DNA from: Mansonella perstans
Taxonomy: Eukaryota > Nematoda > Chromadorea > Rhabditida > Onchocercidae
Direction: 5' to 3'
NCBI GenBank assembly: GCA_037074765.1
Contig: JBAMDO010000186.1
Location: forward strand, 1-64,000
Length of the DNA stretch: 64,000 nucleotides
Position 1 is the stretch's first letter. Every line of letters starts with the position of its first letter. Both the position numbers and the translations under genes were made by a program. Of the stretch, positions 1-9,787 are shown piece by piece. A model generated the notes under the pieces. It had not been told where the DNA came from, did no database searches, and saw only the letters and a list, made by a program, of their open reading frames with translations.

Positions 1-117
1 AGATGAAACCACAATCGAAGTCTTAACCGACGACAAGCTTACACATTTCCGTTTATTCGGTTCTGATTAATCAATTAAGAGACAATTACATAGAACATTT
101 CAGTCAGAACTTGACAT

Positions 118-351
118 ATGCAACTACAAGGATCTTCGGGCAATTTTTCTAACCGAACTACATGCATTTTCTACGATAACGAAAAAGGGATTGACGGAAC
201 TGTTAATATTTTGAGAATCAGAAACTGCTGCCTTTATATTTCGACAGCGAAACCAGGAACGAAGCATGTTTTACGTTGTGATTTTGACGTTTTTTTTGTT
301 CTTCCGTTTGTTTTCTGTATTTCCTTGTTGAATGACAAAAGGATGGATTGA
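118..351 (+). CDS. Small repeated ORF, copy 1 (uncertain coding)
   Basis: This is a 77-residue reading frame that recurs, with changes, near 5478 and 9221. The first 50 or so residues are shared between copies and contain a recurrent NCCLYIST motif. A TTTCAG sits about 15 bases before the ATG, which would suit trans-splicing, and an AATAAA lies at 523-528. The C-terminal part differs between copies because of indels, and the intron-acceptor-like tcctag found in the other copies is ccttg here. No known family is recognised. It could be a real small gene or simply the non-coding half of the repeat unit. Confidence 0.3.
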   Translation: MQLQGSSGNFSNRTTCIFYDNEKGIDGTVNILRIRNCCLYISTAKPGTKHVLRCDFDVFFVLPFVFCISLLNDKRMD

Positions 352-1200
352 GGCGGATAAATATAAAAATTGGCGCAAAAGTTGATTTATTTACTTATTT
401 TTACAAATTGTCATAATTTCGCATCTCGTTCTGAATGAGTGATTTTCTTTCCTTAAATTTTCGAGATTTGACTTCTTTAAATTTTCCATCATTTAGTTTT
501 TTGTTGTTTCTATGCATAATGAAATAAATGATTAGTGAATTGTTTTGTTGAAAATATCGTTGAGTTATGAGAAATTTAAGAAAATCTTTACAAGTAGGTC
601 AATTTTTTAATTCAAATTATTAAGTACTCCGATCATTAAGTAATTTGTTGCTTTTTCGGCAAAGATCAATGAGCTTATTTTGCAACTTACAAAAGATTGT
701 CAGAATTCTTGGAATAAATAAGTATTATGTCAAGCCATTACTATACTCTATTTATATTACTTAAAATATTAAATTTTTTGAGGTAGAAATTATTTGTCGC
801 ATGAAATTTGGTGCTATTTCATTGCCATATTTCATTTTAATTTTTAGAACCGAAAATACTCTAAATTGTACTGTGGTTAAATTATTGTTCTACTGCACTA
901 TGTTATTCCAAGAAAAAAATAATTTGAACGAATAATAAAAATCATTTGCAGATTATTTTCTCTGTTCATTTTATATCATTATTCGTACTACTGTTAAAAC
1001 TTATGAAATAATCAAAGAAAATCACTTTAAATGAAAATTCAAAAAAATTATTTTAAATAAAAATCCAGGAAAGTTATTTTAAATCTTTACCACTTAAAAA
1101 ATTGATCATAAATAAATTTTAATCAAAACCAACAGTAATACATAGAATTTTTAGAAAATTTCAATAGCGGTTCAAAGGTTATTTAAACTATTAATTACAT
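352..1200. other. AT-rich stretch, end of repeat block and spacer
   Basis: The part up to about 690 matches the flank of the last module copy at 9787. The remainder is AT-rich and shows no coding exon, RNA gene or repeat that I can support. Confidence 0.6.
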
Positions 1201-1204
1201 TTAG

Positions 1205-1403
1205 GGCTGGCTATCGAGTGATCATTTGTAGCATACAGCGCAAAAATGATACTGAAAAGGTAGTGAAGAAGGTGTTTGATGATAAAAAGGGTGCATATTT
1301 GGTTGAAAAAGAGCCAATTATTACTAGTAATAAAAATTTGAATCGATTCAAACTTGCATTACAAAATTTGGATGATAATGAACAATTGTTGTTTGTCATC
1401 TAG
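1205..1403 (+). pseudogene. Isolated terminal exon, possibly of an MSP-domain-like protein
   Basis: After a TTTAG acceptor an open frame of about 66 codons runs to TAG at 1401-1403, followed by AATAAA at 1432-1437. It therefore looks like a last exon with its polyadenylation signal. The residues look coding: they begin AGYRVIICSIQRKND and end DDNEQLLFVI, with balanced charged residues. No upstream exon is visible within the preceding 800 bases. Strand-like patches followed by an IxRKND stretch are loosely reminiscent of the C-terminal half of nematode MSP-domain proteins, but this is only an impression. It is probably a gene relic. Confidence 0.35.
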
Positions 1404-1595
1404 ACCAAATGGTCACGCAAGTAGTAAGTTAAATAAATTTTGCTCTTTTTAAGAGCAAGTTTTTTTTTTGTAATCTAATTAGTAAAATCAACTTTTCATT
1501 TTCATATGCTATTTTCTATAAATGAGCTAATTAATTAATTAATCGTCTTATTTCTCTTTTGTTATTATTTTCAATGTCATCTCAAAACCTACAGT

Positions 1596-1767
1596 CTCTG
1601 ATGATTTTGAAGATAATTTTAAATTTTAAAAAGCATTTGATGTAAAGGTAATTAATGATAAAGAAATATTTTTTTATAATCCTGAAATCAAAAACAAGAT
1701 TAATGTCACATTCGAGAATTCAACCAGCGATAAATTTCTAAGATCACTTGCACTCAACCGGTTCTAA
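1596..1767 (+). pseudogene. Broken exon fragment resembling the start of an MSP-like fold
   Basis: One frame reads VSDDFEDNFKF, then a stop, then a run of about 44 residues containing EIFFYNPEIKNKINVTFEN and ending at TAA. The pattern of an FxNP turn followed by a strand and NxTSDKF resembles the N-terminal half of MSP/VAP domains. The internal stop and the missing continuation argue for a relic. It lies downstream of the fragment at 1205-1403, so the two cannot be one gene in order; they may come from tandem copies. Confidence 0.3.
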
Positions 1768-2105
1768 TTAATCAATTAAGAGACGATTATTAAAAACCGT
1801 TTTTCTACAGCGAACAAAGTATCGGCAGAACTATTTAAGGAATAGAAATTCTTGCCTTTAAATTTCGACAACGAAACCAGTGAACAGAGCTTGTTTAATG
1901 TTGTAAACGCTTTTGTACAGTCCCGTTTTCTTGTGCTGCGACCTGTTTGTTCTCATTTCCCAGTCCAATGACAAAAAATGTCTTGCGAAGGATAAGTACA
2001 CAAAATTGATGTAAATGATGAATTATTCACTTATTCTTAACAAATTATCACAAATTCTCGGATCTCGCTTTGAATGAATGATTTTCCTTCCCTCAATTTT
2101 AAACA
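1750..2105 (+). repeat. Eroded copy of the small-ORF module
   Basis: The stretch from the ggttctaattaatcaattaag motif through to the atctcg...gaatga flank aligns by eye with the blocks at about 60-480 and 4080-4460. It has many substitutions and no surviving reading frame, which suggests the oldest duplication in the array. Confidence 0.65.
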
Positions 2106-2830
2106 CTTTTCGATAAGCAGTAACAAAAATGAACAATTTAATAAATTTTAGCCAACAAATTACTGTCGCTTTGATAATCGACTGTTGCTTCGTGAAGTTA
2201 TCCTATGTTCGATTGGAGAAATTGTTGCAGAAGAGTACCAAATATAACAGAATGAGGAAGATCTAATACTGCTGGTTATCGAAGTTGTAGCAGATGAGAA
2301 TAGAGGACTGCCTAATGGGTGTTCAGTTCTAAAAAACTAGCTGTGCAATTTTTCCACACATTTCCAATACATATTTCCCAGGTTGGAGATGAACTTTAAT
2401 AAGCCTTCTCGGTCATAATGAAGTGCAAGCTGGACAGCGGTCTTTATGATCATCAAGCGTTCTGCTTATCGATAGCGTACACAAGCACCGAAATCCCTTT
2501 GTGATTTCATCTCCATTTGTTAGCTTATATCCTTCTGATTTCGTTATTTTAAATTCGATTTAATTTTGCTGAAATTTTATGTATCATTTTATATTTTCCC
2601 TACGCTTTTTTACAAACCTTTGGATTTCTTAATAAAATGTTGTTTTCTAAACAAGATTTCCTTCTTTAGCGCTTTTTATGTACGTTTGTCAAGTTTGAAA
2701 CAAATTTGCCATATTAAATAATTAAATAATTTGCCATATTAAAAAATGTATTCTTTTTATATTTTTGCATTAATCTTTTCCAATTACTACTCGGAGATGA
2801 CATTCATTTGCATTTATTCTTCAAAAAAAT
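2106..2830 (+). other. Degenerate possibly coding stretch, then AT-rich spacer
   Basis: Between about 2150 and 2340 one frame reads through two long segments, one beginning NYCRFDNRLLLREV and one beginning QNEEDLILLV, separated by one in-frame TAA. Such a run would be unusual for random AT-rich DNA, so a decayed exon is possible. I recognise no family. From 2500 to 2830 nothing is seen. Confidence 0.25.
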
Positions 2831-3205
2831 GTCAGTCTGAGCAATGTTCAAGTTTGAATTTAAACTTATCGTTTTGAAAAATATTATCACATAAGATGTG
2901 ATTTCGAATATCACCAAAGAGCTTTATCTGACATCAACAAATACACAGCAAAAGAACTAATCAATTAACAAAACAATTAATCTTTACCTTTATCAATTCT
3001 TAAGTTTTCAATTGCCAGCCATTATTACATTTGCAATTTTCACCAATCTAGCAAAAACAAGAGGATAAAAAAATCGCAAATTTAATCGTTTCAAAAAAAT
3101 TGTCAGTAAAAGAATAGCGAACAAACTAAGTTTTGCCAGAATTTAATTTAAAAATCATTTCAATTTTTTTAACATATTGAGATATCAGAGTCTTCCTGAA
3201 GAGTT

Positions 3206-3385
3206 TCATCCTGCCGGTTGCCCCGGTCGTCCCGGGGCTCCTGGCAGTCCCGCTTGTCCCCGTGCTCCTGACGGTCCCGGTTCTCCACGTGCTCCTGGCT
3301 GTCCTCGTGGTCCCGCTGGTCCCTCAATGATTTCGATTGGAGCATAGTAGATGAAGAATACGGGACATATTCTTAACTGAAGCAT
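3206..3385 (-). CDS. Mini-collagen with hydrophobic leader, copy A (59 aa)
   Basis: This is a single-exon minus-strand frame. The first 16 or so residues form a short hydrophobic leader (start MLQLRIC, then VFFIYYA) that looks like a signal peptide. After IEIIEG come 12 uninterrupted Gly-X-Y triplets (GPA GPR GQP GAR and so on) ending in AG-stop. Upstream of the ATG a TTTTTTCAG acceptor precedes a leader of about 45 bases that is conserved in all three copies, which suggests trans-splicing. At 59 residues it is far shorter than cuticle collagens (about 300) and lacks their cysteines. It is probably a secreted collagen-like peptide, but it may be a duplicated exon or a fragment. Confidence 0.55.
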   Translation of the reverse strand: MLQLRICPVFFIYYAPIEIIEGPAGPRGQPGARGEPGPSGARGQAGLPGAPGRPGQPAG

Positions 3386-4020
3386 GTTTTATAAGCAACT
3401 GTGTTGATATCTAAACTGTTCTCCTACCGATTCTGAAAAAATACAGATTTTTACGAAATGCACATGATTTCAATAATTTGCTGTTACATTACATGAGAAC
3501 GACAGTAACATTTATAAATGGATCAAATTTTATGCATTTTCAAGGAATTCTTTTTGGATAGTAATGTCATCGGAATTGGAAATGTTTACTTCTAATTCAT
3601 TCCCTAACAAAGCTTTCCGCACGAGCATAAAATAAGCATTGAGATTAATGCAGATTAACCATTAACCAATTTTGTTACTGAAAAGTAACTATTTTTCAGA
3701 ATTCTTACTTTTGAAATAATTGAAAATATCTTTGCAATTCAAACTTCGATCGTAATTAATTTATCCAAGCACTGCAATGGCAAATTTTGTATGAAAAAAT
3801 ATGTTTTTTAAGTAATGAGAAGACGAAACTTTATCCGTATACCGAATTATATACTAAAATCATTGCTGAAACTGATAAGTTATGAGTACAGGAACAAAGA
3901 CTTATTTTGTTTGTTACTAAATTTCCGTTTGGACTTTGACTTCTGGGAATCTTCCGGTAGCAATAATAAGAAATAGGATGAGTTTTTTAGGATGAAAAAG
4001 TAGAATGAAAAAGTAGAATT

Positions 4021-4775
4021 AGGATGACACCACAATCGAAGTCTTAACAACGATAAGCTTACACAGACATTTCCGTTTAATCGGTTCTGATTAATCAATT
4101 AAGAGACAATTACATACAATCAGAATATGCAACTCCAAGGATTTTCGGTCTAACCGAACTACATCCATTTTTTACGACAACGAAAAAGGGATTGGTGGAA
4201 CTGTTAATGTTTTGAGAAACAGAAACTGCTGCCTTTATATTTCAACAACGAGACCAGAAACAAAGCCTGTTTTACATTTTAAGTATTTTCCATTATTTTT
4301 TTATTCTTCTTCCTGTTTGTTCTCTGCATTTCCTAGTCGGATGACAAAAGAATGGACTGAGGAGGATAAGTACAAAAAATTGATGAAAAGGATGAATTAT
4401 TCAACTATTTTTAACAAGTTGTAACAAACTCCCGGATCTCGTTTCGAATGAATAATTATTTTTCCTTCAATTTAAAACACTTCTCGGTTTTAATTTCCTT
4501 AAATTTTTCATGTTTGTTTTTTTGTGTTAATGAAATAAATGACCAGTGATTTATTTTATTGAAAAGGTGACGGAGCTCGAAAAAATTAAAGGAATGTTTG
4601 GCTAATTTTTTTGCCATGTATTCATCAGATAAAGTCTTTTGACGATATTCGAAATTGCATCTTATATGACAAAAATTCTTGAAACGATTGAGGAAAATAA
4701 CAAAAGATTCACATGCAGAAAATGGCTCTGGTTGGTATGTTTCAGTGTTTCAACGTATTGAACATAGTGATATAA
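4021..4775 (+). repeat. Small-ORF module, second intact-looking copy
   Basis: This block starts with the same caccacaatcgaagtctta sequence as the copies near 1, 5383 and 9103, and its right part matches 5860-6085. It carries the broken ORF described separately and a conserved AATAAA near 4540. Confidence 0.8.
4127..4424 (+). pseudogene. Small repeated ORF, copy 2, with early stop
   Basis: The ATG equivalent to those at 118, 5478 and 9221 is present, but codon 9 is TAA (GFSV-stop). After that the frame stays open from about 4150 to 4424 and is nearly identical to the copy at 5478, including the C-terminal MTKEWTEEDKYKKLMKR. Either this copy is dead or translation starts further in. The sister copy at 5478 has an intact codon at this place. 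Confidence 0.45.
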
Positions 4776-4801
4776 CAGAGTCTTTTTGAAGCGTTTCGTG
4801 C

Positions 4802-5029
4802 TCACGATGGCTGCGCTTGTCCTGGTGTTCCTGACGCTACCCGTGATGCCGGCAATCCCGATGCTTCTGCCAGTGCCTGTGATCCCGGCCGTACCGGATC
4901 TCCTGCCGGTCCCCGTCGTCCCAGCAGTCCTGCTGCTGCTGGCGGTCCCATTAGTTCCTCTAGTTCTTCATTGTTTTGGATTGGACCACAGTAGATGATG
5001 AATACAAAGTATATTGTTAATTTAACCAT
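4802..5029 (-). pseudogene. Mini-collagen copy B with eroded Gly-X-Y repeat (75 aa)
   Basis: The reading frame is open and begins with the same hydrophobic leader type (VFIIYCGPI). It has the same upstream TTTTTTCAG plus leader as copies A and C, so it is a paralogue. In the collagen part triplet spacing is kept, but about seven of sixteen glycines are replaced by Ala, Val, Glu or Gln (AAA, VRP, ALA, EAS, ASR, VAS, QPS). Most are explained by one change in the second base of GGN. A triple helix would not form normally. The frame survives without stops, so it is either recently inactivated or has a changed role. Confidence 0.6.
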
Positions 5030-5382
5030 ATTTTATAAGCGATTGCGTTGATATCTAAACTGTTCTCCTCCCGATTCTGAAAAAATACAGATTTTATCAA
5101 ATGCGTATGATTTCAATAATTTGCTGTTACATTACATGAGAGCGATTTTGACTATTCAGAGAGATTCTCGTATTTAAAATTACTACAATAACATTTATAA
5201 ATGGATCAAATTTTATGTCATTTTCAAAGAATTCTTTTTGGATAATGATGTCATCGGAATTGGAAATGTTTACTTTAATCGATTTCACAACAAAGCTTTC
5301 CGCACAGAATCAGTTAGAAGTTTTGTGCTTAATTTTTTTTACTGAAAAGTAACTACTTTTCAGAATACTCTACACCACGATT

Positions 5383-6085
5383 GAAGTCTTAATCAACGAT
5401 AAGCTTACACAGACATTTCTGTTTAATCGGTTCTGATTAATTAAGAGACAATTACATAGAATCATTTCAGTCAGAATATGCAATTCCAAGGACTTTCGGT
5501 CCACCGAACTACATGCATTTTCTGCGACAACGAAAAAGGGATTGATGGAACTGTCAATGTTTTGAGAAACAGAAACTGCTGCCTTTATATTTCAACAACG
5601 AGACCAGAAGCAAAGCCTGTTTTACATTTTAAGTATTTTCGATTGGTTTTTTATTCTTTTTCCTGTTTGTTCTCCGCATTTCCTAGTCGGATGACAAAAG
5701 AATGGATTGAGGAGGATAAGTACAAAAAATTGATGAAAAGGATGAATTATTCAATTATTTTTAACAAGTTGTAACAAACTCCCGGATCTCATTTCGAACG
5801 AATGATTTTTTTTTTCAATTTTTCATCGTTTGTTTTTTTGTTTTTTCAATGCAAATGAAATAAATGACAGCACTGCTGGAGGAAATTGTAGGAAACTTTA
5901 ATAAATTGTTCTGTTAGGTATTTATTTGTTGATGTCAAATAAAGTTTTCTCGTGGTACTCGAAACTGCATCATATGTGACAAAAATTTTTGAAGCGATGG
6001 GAGAAATTAGCAGAAGGAAAATTTACATACAGAAAAAGGCTCTGGTTGCTATGTTTCAGTGTTTCAACGTCTTAACGCTTGCATT
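5383..6085 (+). repeat. Small-ORF module, third copy
   Basis: This block is collinear with 4021-4775, sharing the upstream acgataagcttacacagacat stretch, the ORF, the AATAAA near 5860 and the ctctggtt...tgtttcagtgtttcaacg tail. Confidence 0.8.
5478..5774 (+). CDS. Small repeated ORF, copy 3 (98 aa, or 80 aa if spliced)
   Basis: This is the longest surviving version. A TTTCAG acceptor lies 9 bases before the ATG. A 54-base segment, 5633-5686, has GT...AG ends and a pyrimidine-rich 3' side. Removing it keeps the frame and gives 80 residues ending RMTKEWIEEDKYKKLMKRMNYS and a few more. Two cysteine pairs (CIFC and NCC) are present. No family is recognised. The intron boundaries are not conserved in the other copies, so coding status is uncertain. 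Confidence 0.35.
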   Translation: MQFQGLSVHRTTCIFCDNEKGIDGTVNVLRNRNCCLYISTTRPEAKPVLHFKYFRLVFYSFSCLFSAFPSRMTKEWIEEDKYKKLMKRMNYSIIFNKL

Positions 6086-7750
6086 TCAACATTTATCTTT
6101 GTTTTCTTAAAATTATTCAACAAATTATCTTGAACAATTGAGTATTTTAAATAATATAAATGATTAGGCTTGACATATTACTTCTTAATTTAATAAAATC
6201 CTAATCATTGATCCCCGTGAAAAAGGATTGTTGCTTAATATTAAATAAAGTGCTATTCGAAATTAATTAAATGAAGTACTATTCGACAAGCATCAATTTT
6301 TCGTGTGTTTTCAGAATCTAATTATGAATCTCGACCTTAGTAACATAAAAATTCATTATACTAATGCATTTAAGTTTCGATTGTTTCTAATTGATACTTT
6401 TTTTAAATCATTTGTTTTAATATTCATAAGAGAAACCACAAAAGCAAAATTTTTCAGATAACTGAACGAGACAATAAAGTTTTTTTGGAATTCGAGTACT
6501 TTGTTTTAATTAAGTAACTAAATTATGTAAATTATGCTATAACTTCCTAAAAAAAATATCTTTTAAAATAAATTTCTGCTGTCAGACGTTTTAACTATTT
6601 GGAATAAAAACATCAATAAAAACAATGACAGCAATAACAATAGTGAATAAACATCTAAATTTTGCTTTTCTCCTTCTCTCTCTTCAAACTTCCCATAATT
6701 TTTGATTGCAAAGCTAAGACGGCAGTATATAACTAAGGGATATCCGAAAAAGTTTTTGTAACTGATGAATATTTTGATAAAATATTTTAAAAATTTAAAG
6801 ATTTGACTGATGGATGAATGGATCAGTTGATCAACGAATCTCTTCTTGCTTGATAATTTTTTCTTACTTTATTTTCCATTAACAATAAATGAAAGGAACT
6901 AAGAACTTCTTAATAAAATCACTGTATAAATCACTACCATAACAGTTTTGAAATAAATGCTATGTGATCAGAGTAGCTTAAAACTTATTCCAATGCGAAA
7001 TAGTTTCAAATTTCAATAATGACTAAGCATTTTTCAAAGAACAAATTTCAGTAAATTAATTAATGTTATAGCTTAAGCATTTTAGTTATTTGATTAAAAA
7101 TACTAAAATGCCAGGAAATCGCTTATCGTTTCTTTCAATTACCTGAGGGATTTTTTTTTTTTTATAAATATTGAAAAAAATTATTTAAAAAAAATACGAA
7201 TAATAAATAACTGAAACTTAAATTCATTAGTTTAGTAAATTTTTAAGATCTTAAATCTATGTATTTTTTGCGTAAAAAAATTAAAATTTTGACTGATTTA
7301 TGAAATTTAAAGAATGAAAGAATGCAAAACAAAGGATTACATATGAAACAAAAATTTTATTTTTAAATGTACTGCTCTTCCTTATTTTTGTCCCTTTAAA
7401 CAATTGCATGATTTATTGGACAAATAGATAACCTTCTAATTTCTGAAATGCGAGCCATAACAGTAAAATTTCAATTAAACATTACATTATCACACTCTAT
7501 CGTTCTATTTTTCTGCTCACTTTATTAAATTTTCACAGCCATTATTACATTTGAACATTTCATTAATTCATCTGTAGCAGGCAAAAAAGAAAGTTCACAA
7601 ATCATGTTGTTGTCTCCATTGCTATAATTACTATCATTATTATCTCCTAAAATAACTTAAGACCTTTAAATTTTTTTCGGTTTGCCGATCAATGCATATT
7701 ATTATTATTGTTCAAATAATGGCAAATGTAACAGAATAAAAAAAAGGCAA
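6086..7750. other. AT-rich spacer without recognisable gene
   Basis: I see homopolymer runs and AT-rich sequence, but no exon with splice sites, no RNA gene and no strong repeat. Confidence 0.6.
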
Positions 7751-8094
7751 TCAATTTGAGCAATTTTCAAATTTGAATTTAAACTCATCGTTTCGAAAAA
7801 TATTATCACATAAAATGTGATTTCGAATACCACCAAAGAGCTTTATCTGACATCAACAAATACACAGCAAAAGAACTAATCAATTAACAAAACAATTAAT
7901 CTTTACCTTTATCAGTTCTTAAGTGTTCAGTTGCCTGCCATTATTACATTTGCAATTTTCACCAATCTAGCAAAAATAAGAGCATAAAAAAAATCGCAAA
8001 TTTAATCGTTTCAAAAAAACTATTAATAAAAGAATAGCGAACAAACTAAGTTTTGCCAGAATTAAATTTAAAAATCATTTCAATTTTTTTGACA

Positions 8095-8349
8095 TTAGGG
8101 TGTTCCTGAAGAGTTTCCTGATGGCTGTGGCCTCGGTGATCCCGGTGCTCCTGGCGGTCCCGGTGGCCCCGATGGTCCCCGTGCTCCTGCCGGTCCCACT
8201 GGTCCCGGTTCTCCTGGCGGTCCCTGTGGCCCCGGTCGTCCCTGTTGTCCCGGTGCTCCTGGCGGTCCCGGTGGTCCCGCTGGCCCTTCAATGATTTCGA
8301 TTGGAGCACAGTAGATGATGAATACAAGGCATATTCTTAACTTAAGCAT
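8095..8349 (-). CDS. Mini-collagen with hydrophobic leader, copy C (84 aa)
   Basis: This is the best-preserved copy. A leader of about 16 residues ([16 protein letters not shown]) has a basic start and hydrophobic core typical of a short signal peptide. After IEIIEG come 17 consecutive Gly-X-Y triplets rich in proline (GPP GPP GAP), then [12 protein letters not shown] and a stop. There are no cysteines after the leader, so no disulphide-knot termini. A TTTTTCAG acceptor about 60 bases upstream of the ATG suggests trans-splicing. Likely a small secreted collagen-like protein. Triple-helix formation from 17 triplets without a nucleation domain is uncertain. The antisense arginine/aspartate-rich frame is a shadow of the GC-rich repeat. 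Confidence 0.6.
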   Translation of the reverse strand: MLKLRICLVFIIYCAPIEIIEGPAGPPGPPGAPGQQGRPGPQGPPGEPGPVGPAGARGPSGPPGPPGAPGSPRPQPSGNSSGTP

Positions 8350-9102
8350 GTTTTATAAGCGACTGCGTTGATATCTAAACTGTTCTCCTTCCGATTCTGA
8401 AAAATACAGATTTTACGAAATGCACATGATTTCAATAATTTGCTGTTACATCACATGAGAGCGATTTTGATGTATTCAGAGAGATTCTTGTATTTTAAAT
8501 TACGACAATAACATTTATAAATGGATCAAATTTTATGTCATTTTCAAAGAATTCTTTTATTTTTCAGAATACTTATTTTTGAAATAATGTCATCAGAATT
8601 GGAAATGTTTACTTCTAATTCATTCCACAAAAAAGCTTTCCGCACGGAATCAGTTAAAAAGAAGTCTCTTAAAAAGCATAAAATAAGCATTGATATTAAT
8701 GTCGATTAGCCATTAACCATACAGTTATTTTCTTTTCAAAATAACATGTTACTGAGAAGTAGCTACTTTTCAGAATACTTACTTTTGAAATAATTGAAGA
8801 TATCTTTGCAATTCTTATAATCGCAATTCAAAATTCGATCGCAATTTACTTATTTAAGCACTGCAATAGCAAATTTTGTATGAAAAAATATGTTTTTTAA
8901 GCAACGATAAGACGAATCTTCATCCGTAAATCGAATTATATACTAAAATCATTACTGAAACTGATAAGTTATAAATACAGAAATAACAAGTTATTTTGTT
9001 TGTTACTACATCTCCGTTTGGGTTTTGATTCCTAAAAATCCTACCAATAGTGATAATAAGAAGTAGGATGAGTTTTTTGGGATGAAAAAATAGAATGACG
9101 TA

Positions 9103-9787
9103 AGATGAAACCACAATCGAAGTCTTAACCAACGACAAGCTTACGCATTTACGTTTAATCGGTTCTGATTAATCAGTTAAGAGGCAATTACATAGAACCA
9201 TTTCAGTCAGAACTTGACATATGCAACTCCAAGGACCTTCGGGCAATTTTTCTAACAGAGCTACATGCATTTTTTACGATAACGAAAAAGGGATTGACGG
9301 AACTGTTAATATTTTGAGAATCAGAAACTGCTGCCTTTATATTTCAACAGCGAAACCAGGAACGAAGCATGTTTTACGTTGTGAACGTTTTTACCGTTTT
9401 TTTGTTCTTCCTGTTTGTTTTCTGCATTTCCTAGTTGAATGACAAAAGGATGGATTGAGGCAGATAAATATAAAAAATTGGTGCAAAAGTTGATTTACCT
9501 ACTTATTTCTTACAAATTGTCATTAATTTCGCATCTCGTTCTGAATGAGTGATTTAATTTTCGAGATTTGACTTCTTTAAATTTTCCATCATTTAGTTTT
9601 TTGTTGTTTCTATGCATATTGAAATAAATGATTAGTGAATTGTTTTGTTGAAAATATCGTTGAGTTATGGGAAATTTAAAAAAATCTTTACAAGTAGGTC
9701 AATTTTTTAATTCAAATTATTAAGTACTCCGATTATTAAGTAATTTGTTGCTTTTTCGGCAAAGATCAATGAGCTTATTTTGCAACT
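9103..9787 (+). repeat. Small-ORF module, fourth copy (twin of window start)
   Basis: This block is nearly identical to 1-688, including the ORF, the AATAAA near 9622 and the flank ending gagcttattttgcaact. After 9787 the similarity stops abruptly, which marks the right edge of the array. Confidence 0.85.
9221..9442 (+). CDS. Small repeated ORF, copy 4 (73 aa, uncertain coding)
   Basis: It shares its first 52 or so residues with copy 1 except for a few substitutions. After KHVLRC the copies diverge through indels. The acceptor-like gcatttcctag is present at 9423-9433, but splicing from nearby GT sites does not give a long continuation. AATAAA follows near 9622. Function unknown. Confidence 0.3.
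   Translation: MQLQGPSGNFSNRATCIFYDNEKGIDGTVNILRIRNCCLYISTAKPGTKHVLRCERFYRFFVLPVCFLHFLVE

Larger units (their letters stand above)
1..9787. repeat. Tandem array of mini-collagen and small-ORF modules
   Basis: Two kinds of module alternate here. Mini-collagen modules on the minus strand centre on 3206-3385, 4802-5029 and 8095-8349. Small-ORF modules on the plus strand lie near 1-790, 4021-4775, 5383-6085 and 9103-9787, with a strongly eroded copy near 1750-2105. Bases 1-688 are almost collinear with 9103-9787. Bases 2835-3190 match 7755-8095, the downstream flanks of the first and third collagens, and 3390-4020 matches 8355-9100. The modules are therefore paralogous copies of one ancestral divergent unit that has been duplicated several times. 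The left edge cuts the array, so more copies may lie outside the window. Confidence 0.85.

Noticed and set aside
8046..8327. Antisense-frame ORF rich in [11 protein letters not shown]
   Set aside because: It is the second frame of the same strand across the Gly-X-Y repeat; it has no leader and its pattern follows from the GGN repeat.
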